A stretch of DNA of 22,809 nt, taken from the IMG/VR virus record IMGVR_UViG_3300025727_000636, positions 1 through 22,809 of that record. One strand, 5' to 3'. How positions within the stretch are numbered: position 1 is the first letter of the stretch; each line of letters starts with the position of its first letter. Of this stretch, positions 12,635 through 20,004 are shown piece after piece. A program made the position numbers and the translations under genes. Origin of the DNA: a virus. Below the pieces are notes generated by a model. That model was not told the origin of the DNA and ran no database searches. It was given only the letters and a program-made list of their open reading frames with translations.

Positions 12635-13980
12635 GTAAACCATTAGTTTTAGTTACAGCACCAGTAAAAACTCGTAGTGGATACGGAAATCACTCCCGAG
12701 ATATTGTCAGTGCTTTACTTGATTTAGATAAATACGAAGTTAAGGTAAATCCAGTTCGTTGGGGGAATACACCAATGAATGCATTAGAAGATGGTAATCC
12801 AATACATGATAAAATAAAAGAGTGTATGTTAACTGAACCAAGTTTACCAAAACAACCAGAATTACATATTCATATTGTAGTACCAAATGAATTTCAACCA
12901 TTAGGTAAAAAGAATATTGGTATGACTGCGGGTATTGAAACAACTATACCGCCCCCAAAGTGGATTGAAGGTATGAATAGAATGGATTTAAATATCCTTA
13001 CTTCAGAATTTTCTAAACAAGGATTTGATCAAGCAGAATTTGAATCTCAAGATAAACAAGGAAATAAAGGCTCACTTCTTAAAGTAACTAAACCAATGGA
13101 AACTTTATTTGAAGGAGTTGATACTAATGTTTATAGACCAACGAATGAAATAAATGAGGTGGTTAAAGAAACATTTGATTCCATTGATAATGATTGGAAT
13201 TTTTTATCAACAGGACATTGGTTGAGTGGAAATCTTGGAGAAGATAGAAAAGATTTAGGTATGATGGTTAAAGTTTTTTGTGAGACATTCAAGAATCAAA
13301 AGAAACCACCAGGACTTATTTTGAAAACAAGTGGTGCTACATTTTCAATTATAGATAGAGAAGAAATTTTAACAAAAATAAAAACTATTAAAAAAGATAT
13401 TAAAGGAATATTACCTCCAGTATATTTAATACACGGAGATTTAACAGATGAGGAAATGAATGAAATGTATAATCATCCAAAGGTTAAGGCTCATATTTCT
13501 TTCACACACGGAGAGGGATTTGGTAGACCATTATTAGAGGCAGCTCAAAGTGGAAAACCTGTTATTGCTCCAGGTTGGAGTGGACAACAAGATTTCTTGA
13601 ATCCAAATTATTCAGTACTATTGAGTGGTAGTTTAGCTAAAGTACCTAAAAACTCATTTCCTAAAGAAATATATTTTGAAGGTTCACAATGGTTTCAAGT
13701 TAATTACCAACATGCTTCACAGATAATGAAAGATGTTGTGAAAAACTATATTAAATATTTAGTTAAGTCTAAACAACTACAAGTTTATACTAAATCACTA
13801 TTTAGTTATGAGAAGATGAAGGAAAAGTTAGATAAAATAATAACACCATTGATAGAATCAGTTCCAAAACAAGTTGAATTAAAATTACCCAAATTACAAA
13901 AGATTGAAGGTACTCCAGTAAAAGGGGAACCAGTAAAGGGTAAATTGAAATTACCAGCTTTAAAGAAGGTAACAAAGTAA
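12631..13980 (+). CDS. GT4-type glycosyltransferase with two C-terminal LKLPxL motifs
   Basis: This 449-residue GT-B enzyme starts VLVTAPVKTRSGYGNHSRDIV, like the gene at 10622. The donor-binding EX7E motif is E295-GFGRPLL-E303, followed by SGKPVIAPGWSGQQDF. It would be a retaining glycosyltransferase with unknown donor and acceptor. The C-terminal 35 residues lie outside the catalytic fold: LKLPKLQKI (417-425), a linker with two PVKG units, then LKLPALKKV (439-447). The same motif opens the other GT4 protein, so it is probably a docking or anchoring peptide. The ATG overlaps the previous stop by 4 bases. The next gene starts 2 bases after the stop. Confidence 0.87.
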   Translation: MSKPLVLVTAPVKTRSGYGNHSRDIVSALLDLDKYEVKVNPVRWGNTPMNALEDGNPIHDKIKECMLTEPSLPKQPELHIHIVVPNEFQPLGKKNIGMTAGIETTIPPPKWIEGMNRMDLNILTSEFSKQGFDQAEFESQDKQGNKGSLLKVTKPMETLFEGVDTNVYRPTNEINEVVKETFDSIDNDWNFLSTGHWLSGNLGEDRKDLGMMVKVFCETFKNQKKPPGLILKTSGATFSIIDREEILTKIKTIKKDIKGILPPVYLIHGDLTDEEMNEMYNHPKVKAHISFTHGEGFGRPLLEAAQSGKPVIAPGWSGQQDFLNPNYSVLLSGSLAKVPKNSFPKEIYFEGSQWFQVNYQHASQIMKDVVKNYIKYLVKSKQLQVYTKSLFSYEKMKEKLDKIITPLIESVPKQVELKLPKLQKIEGTPVKGEPVKGKLKLPALKKVTK

Positions 13981-13981
13981 T

Positions 13982-14437
13982 ATGGAAAAGGTAATAGATT
14001 GTCCAGTATGTTTTGATACAGACCATTGTTTCGAAGAGATGCAAAAAGAATTTAGTTCTTTTATGTGTTTTAGGTGTGGATATAATTCTAATACTACATT
14101 TAAATATGAAAGTAATGAATTGAAAACGGCACAATTAGGAGCAACACAATTAATGAATGATGTTTGTTTTTATGATGAAGATAGAGAGATAATGTGGTTT
14201 CCATCTATAGTTAATATGGGAGAGTTGGGTATGATATATCCAGAGGGAACTCAAACTAATTGGAACTATAAATTAGCTCAAGTTCGTAAGTTAACGAAAG
14301 AAGAACAAAAGGATGAAAAGTATAAAGGACATGATAAGATGTTAGATGTAGATAATTCAAAAACATTTGGACAATATGAATTCTTAGAGTGTTGTCAAAA
14401 AATGGGAATAGTAAAGGATATAAGTAATGGCTCTTAG
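13982..14437 (+). CDS. Phage zinc-ribbon protein
   Basis: This 151-residue protein has an N-terminal Cys4 ribbon: C7 and C10 (DCPVC) and C29 and C32 (CFRCGY). The rest is a mostly beta region (DREIMWFPSIVNMGELGMIYPEG) that I recall only as a conserved unknown in T4-like phages, and a helical end. It should bind one Zn. The role is unknown. It starts 2 bases after the GT4 stop and its end overlaps the next gene by 11 bases, so it is co-translated with the glycan genes, though that need not mean a shared function. Confidence 0.68.
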   Translation: MEKVIDCPVCFDTDHCFEEMQKEFSSFMCFRCGYNSNTTFKYESNELKTAQLGATQLMNDVCFYDEDREIMWFPSIVNMGELGMIYPEGTQTNWNYKLAQVRKLTKEEQKDEKYKGHDKMLDVDNSKTFGQYEFLECCQKMGIVKDISNGS

Positions 14438-14912
14438 AAATACAGCTTGGCATGCAGTTGAACCAGGACAGATTGTAACTTTTGGATATAAAAGTGAGGG
14501 GTCAAATAAATCATACAAGAGAACTGTATTGATAATTAATCCTGATATGAGATATAGAAAGAAAACTACAAAAAGAATTAAAAGATTTGTAGTTGGTATT
14601 CAATTAGATACACAAATTACAAGACCAATTACTGAGACTAAGTTAGAGATGTTATTCAAAAGAGTTGGTGGATTAGAGTTTGAAGAGGGTGCAGTTGCTG
14701 GAGATTTACCAGATAGGTTGAGTAAGGCTGGAACAATTAAATTGACTGGTAGATTAAGACCTTGGTATAAATTTTTTAGAACATATAGTAGACGAGAATG
14801 TAGAAAGAGAAGAGTTTATTTAGAAATGGATTATTTGAGAATACCAAAAGATACTGTAGATAAATTTAGTGAAGAGATAATGAAACAATACGAGAAGTTA
14901 TTTGAATTATGA
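14427..14912 (+). CDS. Basic conserved-looking phage protein of unknown function
   Basis: This 161-residue protein is rich in Arg and Lys. The N-terminal third (HAVEPGQIVTFGYKSEG ... RTVLIINPDMRY) reads like a small beta barrel. A run of basic residues follows (RYRKKTTKRIKRF), and then RLRPWYKFFRTYSRRECRKRR. A nucleic-acid-binding role is possible from the charge. I do not know the family, though the layout resembles an unannotated T4-like phage protein. The ATG lies in the last codons of the zinc-ribbon gene; AAGG stands about 10 bases before it. The stop overlaps the next gene (ATGA). Confidence 0.6.
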   Translation: MALRNTAWHAVEPGQIVTFGYKSEGSNKSYKRTVLIINPDMRYRKKTTKRIKRFVVGIQLDTQITRPITETKLEMLFKRVGGLEFEEGAVAGDLPDRLSKAGTIKLTGRLRPWYKFFRTYSRRECRKRRVYLEMDYLRIPKDTVDKFSEEIMKQYEKLFEL

Positions 14913-15553
14913 AAATAAGTTATGGAATAACTGTACATAATGAGGCCGATGAACTCAATAAGTTATTAGAAATATTAATACACAAAACTGATCCTGAAGA
15001 TGAGATAGTTATATGTGATGATTATTCAGATGAAGAAACTCAATTTGTAATTCAATCATGGGTTCAACAATATGGACACGAAGATATGAAAACTATCAAA
15101 GTGTATCAGAGAAAACTTGATGGTGATTTTTCGGCTCAAAAGAATTCGGTTATAGAAAACTCTACGGGAGATTATATATTTCATATCGATGCGGATGAGC
15201 AGCCACACGAAGCATTACTCTTACAGCTAAAAGAAATATTAGAAATGAATGATGGAGTTGATTTAATATATGTACCAAGAGTGAATATCGTTGAAGGAAT
15301 CACACAAGAACATATGAAATATTGGGGATGGAAATCTACAGAACAAGGATGGATTAATTATCCTGATTTCCAATCAAGAGTATTTAGAAATTCACCAGAT
15401 ATTAGGTGGAGAAGAAAAGTACATGAACAAATAGATGGATGTAAAACCTATGCACATCTACCACCAAATGAAGAATTGAGTTTGTATCATGTCAAAACTA
15501 TATCGAAACAAGAAGAACAAAATAAACTATACGGTGATATAATTGGAATATAG
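14909..15553 (+). CDS. GT2-family glycosyltransferase
   Basis: This 214-residue GT-A enzyme begins ISYGITVHNEADELNKLLE, has EIVICDDYSDEET (D37-D38, nucleotide binding) and the metal-binding D-x-D in FHIDADEQP (D94, D96). The C-terminal part (RVFRNSPDIRWRRKVHEQI, then LYHVKT) is typical of GT2 proteins of the WaaE/KdtX-like kind. It is a little short but has all core motifs. It would be an inverting transferase; the donor is unknown. The ATG overlaps the previous stop. The gene ends before a 29-base gap with the next ribosome binding site. Confidence 0.87.
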   Translation: MKISYGITVHNEADELNKLLEILIHKTDPEDEIVICDDYSDEETQFVIQSWVQQYGHEDMKTIKVYQRKLDGDFSAQKNSVIENSTGDYIFHIDADEQPHEALLLQLKEILEMNDGVDLIYVPRVNIVEGITQEHMKYWGWKSTEQGWINYPDFQSRVFRNSPDIRWRRKVHEQIDGCKTYAHLPPNEELSLYHVKTISKQEEQNKLYGDIIGI

Positions 15554-15565
15554 TGCATTAACTAC

Positions 15566-15586
15566 AAAGGGGTTAAAATGATATGA
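15566..15586 (+). promoter_or_regulatory. Ribosome binding site with a two-codon mini-ORF before the FkbM gene
   Basis: AAAGGGG at 15566-15572 lies 5 bases before ATG 15578, which opens only ATG-ATA-TGA. Its stop overlaps the real ATG at 15583 (ATGA), which is 10 bases from the ribosome binding site. The mini-ORF could feed ribosomes into the main gene, or the first ATG may be incidental. Confidence 0.45.
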
Positions 15587-16221
15587 AAGATACAGGACAT
15601 TGGAATTCTTCATTAGAAGAAAAAAGATATCAATATGATAATTTAAATGAAAATAGTGTAGTTATAGATTTGGGGGCTTATGCTGGGTTGTGGGCTCATC
15701 GAATAGGTAATATGTATGATTGTAATGTACATGCTTATGAGGCTGTTGAAGAGTATTATAACAATTATTTAAAAGATGCTTATTGGAATGTAATTCCTTA
15801 TAAGTTAGCGGTTTCCTGTAAAACAGGAACAGATATGATTCATGTTTGTGATGAAGGAAGTACTCTTGAAGATTTAGCGGAATATAAACGAGTACATTCT
15901 ACTGATAATTATTATTTGGATGATTTAGAAAATAAAGATAAGGGATTACAAGAAGTTAATACTATTGATATTAATGAGGTGTTAGAAAAATTTGATGTGG
16001 TACATTTATTAAAGATGAATATTGAGGGAGCTGAATATGATATACTCGATAGAATGTGTGATACTGGTACAATTAATAGAGTAGAGAGATTACAAATTCA
16101 ATTTCATAAAGATGTAGAAGATTCAGAGAAAAGGTATGATAGTATATGTGAAGAGTTAAATAAGACTCATGAATGTTATTTTGATAGTATGTGGAGATGG
16201 TCTTTTTGGAGAGATAAATGA
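15583..16221 (+). CDS. FkbM-family methyltransferase
   Basis: This 212-residue class I methyltransferase has the SAM-binding motif SVVIDLGAYAGLWAHRI (D29, G31, G35), then VHAYEAVEEYYN with E53 for the ribose hydroxyls. LLKMNIEGAEYDIL follows, the FkbM hallmark strand where the usual D-V-E-G is N-I-E-G. FkbM proteins methylate hydroxyls, often on sugars of polysaccharides or glycolipids, and they are frequent in phage and bacterial glycan clusters, as here. The acceptor is unknown but is probably a sugar made by the neighbouring transferases. The start follows the unusual ATG-ATA-TGA leader; the stop overlaps the next gene (ATGA). Confidence 0.85.
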   Translation: MKDTGHWNSSLEEKRYQYDNLNENSVVIDLGAYAGLWAHRIGNMYDCNVHAYEAVEEYYNNYLKDAYWNVIPYKLAVSCKTGTDMIHVCDEGSTLEDLAEYKRVHSTDNYYLDDLENKDKGLQEVNTIDINEVLEKFDVVHLLKMNIEGAEYDILDRMCDTGTINRVERLQIQFHKDVEDSEKRYDSICEELNKTHECYFDSMWRWSFWRDK

Positions 16222-17015
16222 ATGTAGCTTATTTTATTTATCATGGTGTGTATTATGAAAATGATATGTTTGATGTATGTATTAGAAGTTTAAAGAAACA
16301 ATCTGATTGTGAAATATATGTTTATACACCAAATCTTGATAATCAAGAATTATTAAAAGATAGGGGAGTAAATGTTGTTGAGTTTCCTATGAGTGATTGG
16401 GAAGATAGAAGAATGACATGCAAGGTAGAAAAGGTTAAAGATTTAATGAGTAAATTAGATACAGGAGATAATATTATGTGTTTTGATTCAGATTTAATCT
16501 TCTTAAAAAATCCCTTTGATGTGTTTGATAATGATTTTGATTTTATGTATACTACAAGACATTACTCATATGAATATAAAGCAAATGGTGGCGTCTGGGG
16601 AATTAAAGTAAATGAAAAGAGTAACCAGTTTATGGAACATTATATCTCTAATCTAAATAATCCAAGTTGGGAACCTTATGTTAATTTTAGAAAGAATCAT
16701 ACATATAATAGAGACTTAAATAATTTAGATTGGTGGGTAGATCAAGATTGGTTATGTGTGTGTAATGATTTAAAAGAACAAATTAATAACGGAGCGTTAG
16801 GAATTCCATTAACTATTTTTGATGCAACATCAAAATATAATTTTATTATAACACAAGGACAAAAAGAAATAGGTCATCAAATAGAATTAGATGAGAACTA
16901 TATATTACATTTAAAGGGCGGAGTTTTTGGTAGATGGGAAACTCAAGGTACTGTAGAGAATATAGAGAAAAACAAATTGCAATATGAAACATTTTTTAAG
17001 AATCTTTTAGACTAA
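16218..17015 (+). CDS. GT-A-fold glycosyltransferase
   Basis: This 265-residue protein has a nucleotide-sugar-binding core with the metal motif D90-S-D92 in MCFDSDLIFLKNPFDVF. NGGVWGIKVN follows, then WWVDQDWLCVCNDL near the acceptor site, and a late ILHLKGG. This is the layout of GT8-like and related GT-A transferases. Donor and acceptor are unknown. The ATG overlaps the FkbM stop by 4 bases. The gap to the next gene is 6 bases. The GT-A assignment is good; the exact CAZy family is not. Confidence 0.78.
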   Translation: MNVAYFIYHGVYYENDMFDVCIRSLKKQSDCEIYVYTPNLDNQELLKDRGVNVVEFPMSDWEDRRMTCKVEKVKDLMSKLDTGDNIMCFDSDLIFLKNPFDVFDNDFDFMYTTRHYSYEYKANGGVWGIKVNEKSNQFMEHYISNLNNPSWEPYVNFRKNHTYNRDLNNLDWWVDQDWLCVCNDLKEQINNGALGIPLTIFDATSKYNFIITQGQKEIGHQIELDENYILHLKGGVFGRWETQGTVENIEKNKLQYETFFKNLLD

Positions 17016-17021
17016 CCTGTA

Positions 17022-17873
17022 ATGAGTGAGAAATATATAGCAACAGGTGGTGGTGGAGTTGGTAATCAAATAAAGAAGTTAGTTTCTGCTAAAAGATTAC
17101 ATTCAGATTCACAAACAGATTTAGGTTATTTTAATGATTTGTTTGAAAATCAAGAGTTATATCATAATGGTAATAGAAATGGAAAGGATTGTAATACTTG
17201 GAGATTCGTAGTTTTTCCAGAAGATAAGGAAATACCAAAAGAATTTAATATACATACTACAGGTGATGAAATAGTTGGACAAGGATTTACATGGCATGAC
17301 CCATATTCACATTGGTCATTTAATGAAGATGGGAGAAATGTAGATTGTGAATATTTAAGAATACCCAAAACTTATAGAGATAAAATTTTAAAAATATTTG
17401 AAGATTATTTAACGATACATCCAGGAATACAATATTGTGTAGATGAATTTAAAAAAGAATATAATAAATTCTCATCAGTACATTTAAGGTCATACAATGC
17501 AGATGGTTTTGTTAAGAATGGTGCAAATAGAGATGGAGATGTAAAACCAAGAGCTCAAGCACGACACAAGTATTGGGATGAAGTACAGAGAAATCAATTT
17601 ATTGAGTATGTTAAACAATTAAATGAAGATGTTATTTACATTTCAAGTGATAATAGATTGGAAATAGAAACTTTAAAGAGTAGTTGTCCAACAAAGAAAT
17701 TTATTCATTATACAGATGTATATGAGAAACCATTTGAAAGTGATTACTCTAATGATTTTTTAGATATGATTTTATTATCACAAGGAATTGAAATGATATT
17801 GTGTAGAATCAGTACTTATTCTGAAGTGGCATGGTTTTTTAGTAAATGTAATGAAAATATAAAGGTGTATTAG
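17022..17873 (+). CDS. Fucosyltransferase-like GT-B protein
   Basis: This 283-residue protein has a Gly-rich start GGGGVGNQIKKLVSAKRL (9-26), which matches the donor-side loop of alpha-1,2/1,6- and O-fucosyltransferases (GGLGNQ-type). VHLRSY carries H154 and R156, the conserved H-x-R that binds the GDP moiety. VIYISSDN comes next, and late in the chain CRISTYSEVAWFF (S264-T-Y-S267) replaces the usual S-[TS]-F-S-x-W motif. The likely donor is a GDP-6-deoxyhexose, which fits the gmd gene three kilobases downstream. The donor could equally be another GDP sugar. The protein is shorter than typical family members but all motifs are in order. Confidence 0.65.
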   Translation: MSEKYIATGGGGVGNQIKKLVSAKRLHSDSQTDLGYFNDLFENQELYHNGNRNGKDCNTWRFVVFPEDKEIPKEFNIHTTGDEIVGQGFTWHDPYSHWSFNEDGRNVDCEYLRIPKTYRDKILKIFEDYLTIHPGIQYCVDEFKKEYNKFSSVHLRSYNADGFVKNGANRDGDVKPRAQARHKYWDEVQRNQFIEYVKQLNEDVIYISSDNRLEIETLKSSCPTKKFIHYTDVYEKPFESDYSNDFLDMILLSQGIEMILCRISTYSEVAWFFSKCNENIKVY

Positions 17874-17875
17874 TT

Positions 17876-18481
17876 ATGATTTCAACTGAAGGTAAAAGAG
17901 AGATGTGGAGAGACATCCCAGATAAACGACAATACAAAGATACAACTTCTTTAAAATTTAAACAGGATTTGGTAGAGGCATTTGAAAATACAGAGTGTGA
18001 GGAATATACTATTTTGGAAGTTGGAACTAATCATGGACACACCACGAGGATATTAAGTTATTTATTTAAACAAGTTGTAACTTTAGATTGGCATGAAGAA
18101 CCAAATCTAAGGATGGCAAAAGAGTTAAATAAGGATAGAGATAATATCATTTATCACGAAAAGGATGTGTATAGAGAATCATGGGATGATTTAAACTTAC
18201 CAAAATATGAAGTAAGTTTTATAGATTGTAATCATGAATATGATTCAGTAATTTCTGATATTCAAAATTGTATAACTTTTGGAGACTCTAAACAGTATTT
18301 GATTTTTGATGATTATGGGCACCCAACTACTGGTGTAAAAGAAGCGATACAAGATGTGATTAAAGCAAATAGTCTTTTTAAATTAGTTCAATATCTTGGA
18401 GAAGGAAAGGGTAGTGATTGTAGACCTGGATTAATTTTAAAGGATTATGAAGGAGTTATTTGTAGTTATGGAGTCGTATAA
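17876..18481 (+). CDS. Class I SAM-dependent methyltransferase
   Basis: This 201-residue protein has the SAM-binding strand ILEVGTNHGHTTRIL (E48, G50, G54), the second acidic strand VVTLDWHEE (D71), and FIDCNHEYDSVISDI (D117, H120), IFDDYGHPTTGVKEAI (D145, D146). The last two are the metal-binding pattern of the CmcI/Methyltransf_24 group, which methylate sugar or catechol hydroxyls. With the FkbM gene this makes two methyltransferases in the glycan operon. The start lies 2 bases after the previous stop. The family is firm, the acceptor unknown. Confidence 0.78.
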   Translation: MISTEGKREMWRDIPDKRQYKDTTSLKFKQDLVEAFENTECEEYTILEVGTNHGHTTRILSYLFKQVVTLDWHEEPNLRMAKELNKDRDNIIYHEKDVYRESWDDLNLPKYEVSFIDCNHEYDSVISDIQNCITFGDSKQYLIFDDYGHPTTGVKEAIQDVIKANSLFKLVQYLGEGKGSDCRPGLILKDYEGVICSYGVV

Positions 18482-18907
18482 ATGGATTTAATATATTCAA
18501 AATTAAACCCTGATAGATTATTACACATTATATATAGGGAGAGAGACTTTTATGATATAAAAGGACACCGATTAGATATAGTAGGAGAAAAGGAATTCAT
18601 TCAGTTATCTGCATTAAATATGCAACATGGCCATACTTTTAAACCACATCAACACATTTGGAAAGATGGTGAAAAGAGAACTATAGCACAAGAATCTTGG
18701 GTGGTTATTAAAGGTAGTGTTGAATGTCATCTTTATGATACAGATGCAACTTTATTACAAAAACCAATACTGAGGTGTGGAGATTGTTCTGTAACTTTAG
18801 GTGGTGGCCACACATACTTGATTTTAGAAGACGATACATTAGTTTATGAATATAAAACGGGACCATACAAGGGAATAGAAAATGATAAGGTGATGTATGA
18901 TGAATAA
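18482..18907 (+). CDS. WbuC-like cupin protein
   Basis: This 141-residue beta-barrel protein has a cupin metal motif PHQH (H56, H58) with AQESWVVIKGSVECHLYD, then DCSVTLGGGHTYLILEDDTLVYEYKTGPY with H110. This matches the WbuC-type cupin family found in O-antigen and phage glycan clusters; these are thought to bind or modify sugar nucleotides, though the reaction is unsettled. Cupins can also act as isomerases or epimerases, so a step on a keto-sugar made by gmd is possible. The gene starts immediately after the previous stop and overlaps the next gene by 11 bases. Confidence 0.75.
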   Translation: MDLIYSKLNPDRLLHIIYRERDFYDIKGHRLDIVGEKEFIQLSALNMQHGHTFKPHQHIWKDGEKRTIAQESWVVIKGSVECHLYDTDATLLQKPILRCGDCSVTLGGGHTYLILEDDTLVYEYKTGPYKGIENDKVMYDE

Positions 18908-19424
18908 GGGTAGTGATGTTATCATCGCGGACGATGTTTATATAAAACATTCTGGTTTAGTTACTTTAGGAAATAGAGTTGCAATAGATAAGGGATTTTA
19001 CTGTACCACTCGTGTGGAAATAGGAGATTATGTACACATAAGTCCATATGTAACTTGTATCGGAAACCCAAAAGGATTGTTTGTAGCAAAAGGTTTTAAT
19101 AATATAATGGCAGGGTCAAGAATTGTGTGTGGTTCTAATAAGTTTGATGGTTCGGGGTTACATGGAGCATTAATTCCTGAAGAATTACGAGGTAACGAGA
19201 TATTTGGTCCTGTTATAATGGAGCCATTTTCTAACATTGGAACTAATTCTGTTGTATTGTGTGGTGCAAGATTGAGAATGGGAGTTTTATTAGCAGTTGG
19301 TTCTGTTTTAATGGGAGATACAGAAGAATGGGGTGTGTATAAAGGAAATCCAGCAAAGTTAGTTAAAAAAATAGATGGTTCTAAGATTATAGATAGAGCA
19401 AGGGTGTTAGGGTATGAGTTTTAA
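18897..19424 (+). CDS. Left-handed beta-helix (hexapeptide) acyltransferase
   Basis: This 175-residue protein is built of hexapeptide-type turns (VIIADDVYIKHSGLVTLGNRVAI, VEIGDYVHISPYVTCIG, FSNIGTNSVVLCGARLRMG) and ends in the family sequence WGVYKGNPAKLVKKI. H89, in a loop (GSGLHGALIP), is a candidate catalytic residue. Such trimeric enzymes transfer acetyl or other acyl groups from CoA, often to amino-sugars. Next to a DegT-type aminotransferase and gmd it would suit an N-acyl-amino-deoxysugar pathway. Two start codons are possible, ATG 18897 and ATG 18900; AAGG (18887-18890) favours either. It overlaps the cupin gene and the next gene. Confidence 0.8.
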   Translation: MMNKGSDVIIADDVYIKHSGLVTLGNRVAIDKGFYCTTRVEIGDYVHISPYVTCIGNPKGLFVAKGFNNIMAGSRIVCGSNKFDGSGLHGALIPEELRGNEIFGPVIMEPFSNIGTNSVVLCGARLRMGVLLAVGSVLMGDTEEWGVYKGNPAKLVKKIDGSKIIDRARVLGYEF

Positions 19425-20004
19425 AGTAATAGATGATTTTGAAGATAAAATAGCAGAGTTTTATGGTTCACCATATGCTGTAGCTGTGGATTGTTGTACA
19501 CATGCAATAGAATTGTGTTTGAGATACAAGGAAATAAAGAAATTTACAGTACCACCAAACACTTATCCATCGATTCCAAATTTAGCAGAGAAGATAGGGA
19601 TTGAGTTTGAGTGGGAAGAAAGAGAATGGAAAGACTATTATCAATTAGGTGGTACGAATATCATAGATGCTGCTGTACTATGGAAAAAGAATAGTTACAT
19701 TCCAAATACCTTTATGTGTTTGAGTTTTCAATATCAAAAACATTTAAGTCTTGGTAGAGGTGGAATGATTTTAACAGATGATAAGGAATCTCATGATGAA
19801 CTTAAAAAAATGTCGTATGATGGTAGGGAATGGGATGTTCCATGGCGAGTTCAAAATATAAGTACAATGGGCTATCATTATTACATGACACCCGAAACAG
19901 CTAGTTTGGGATTAGAGAAATTACCAGAAGCAATAAATACAAAACCAAAAGATTGGGAATTGGAAGACTGGCCTGATTTAAGAGACATGGAGTTATACAA
20001 ATGA
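19414..20004 (+). CDS. Compact DegT/DnrJ/EryC1-type sugar aminotransferase
   Basis: This 196-residue protein matches the N-terminal half of the DegT/StrS family: EFYGSPYAVAVDCCTHAIELCL (phosphate loop), TVPPNTYPSIPN, the PLP-ring aspartate D85 (IIDAAVLW), and LSFQYQKHLSLGRGGMIL, where K109 aligns with the PLP Schiff-base lysine. MGYHYYMTPETASLGLEKL then matches the usual helix before the small domain. Full-length family members are about 370 residues, so the C-terminal domain is missing. There is no frameshift or stop in the remaining sequence, so the short form is probably native. PLP binding is likely. Activity may need a partner, or the protein may act otherwise (dehydratase-like). It overlaps both neighbours by 4-11 bases. 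Confidence 0.78.
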   Translation: MSFKVIDDFEDKIAEFYGSPYAVAVDCCTHAIELCLRYKEIKKFTVPPNTYPSIPNLAEKIGIEFEWEEREWKDYYQLGGTNIIDAAVLWKKNSYIPNTFMCLSFQYQKHLSLGRGGMILTDDKESHDELKKMSYDGREWDVPWRVQNISTMGYHYYMTPETASLGLEKLPEAINTKPKDWELEDWPDLRDMELYK

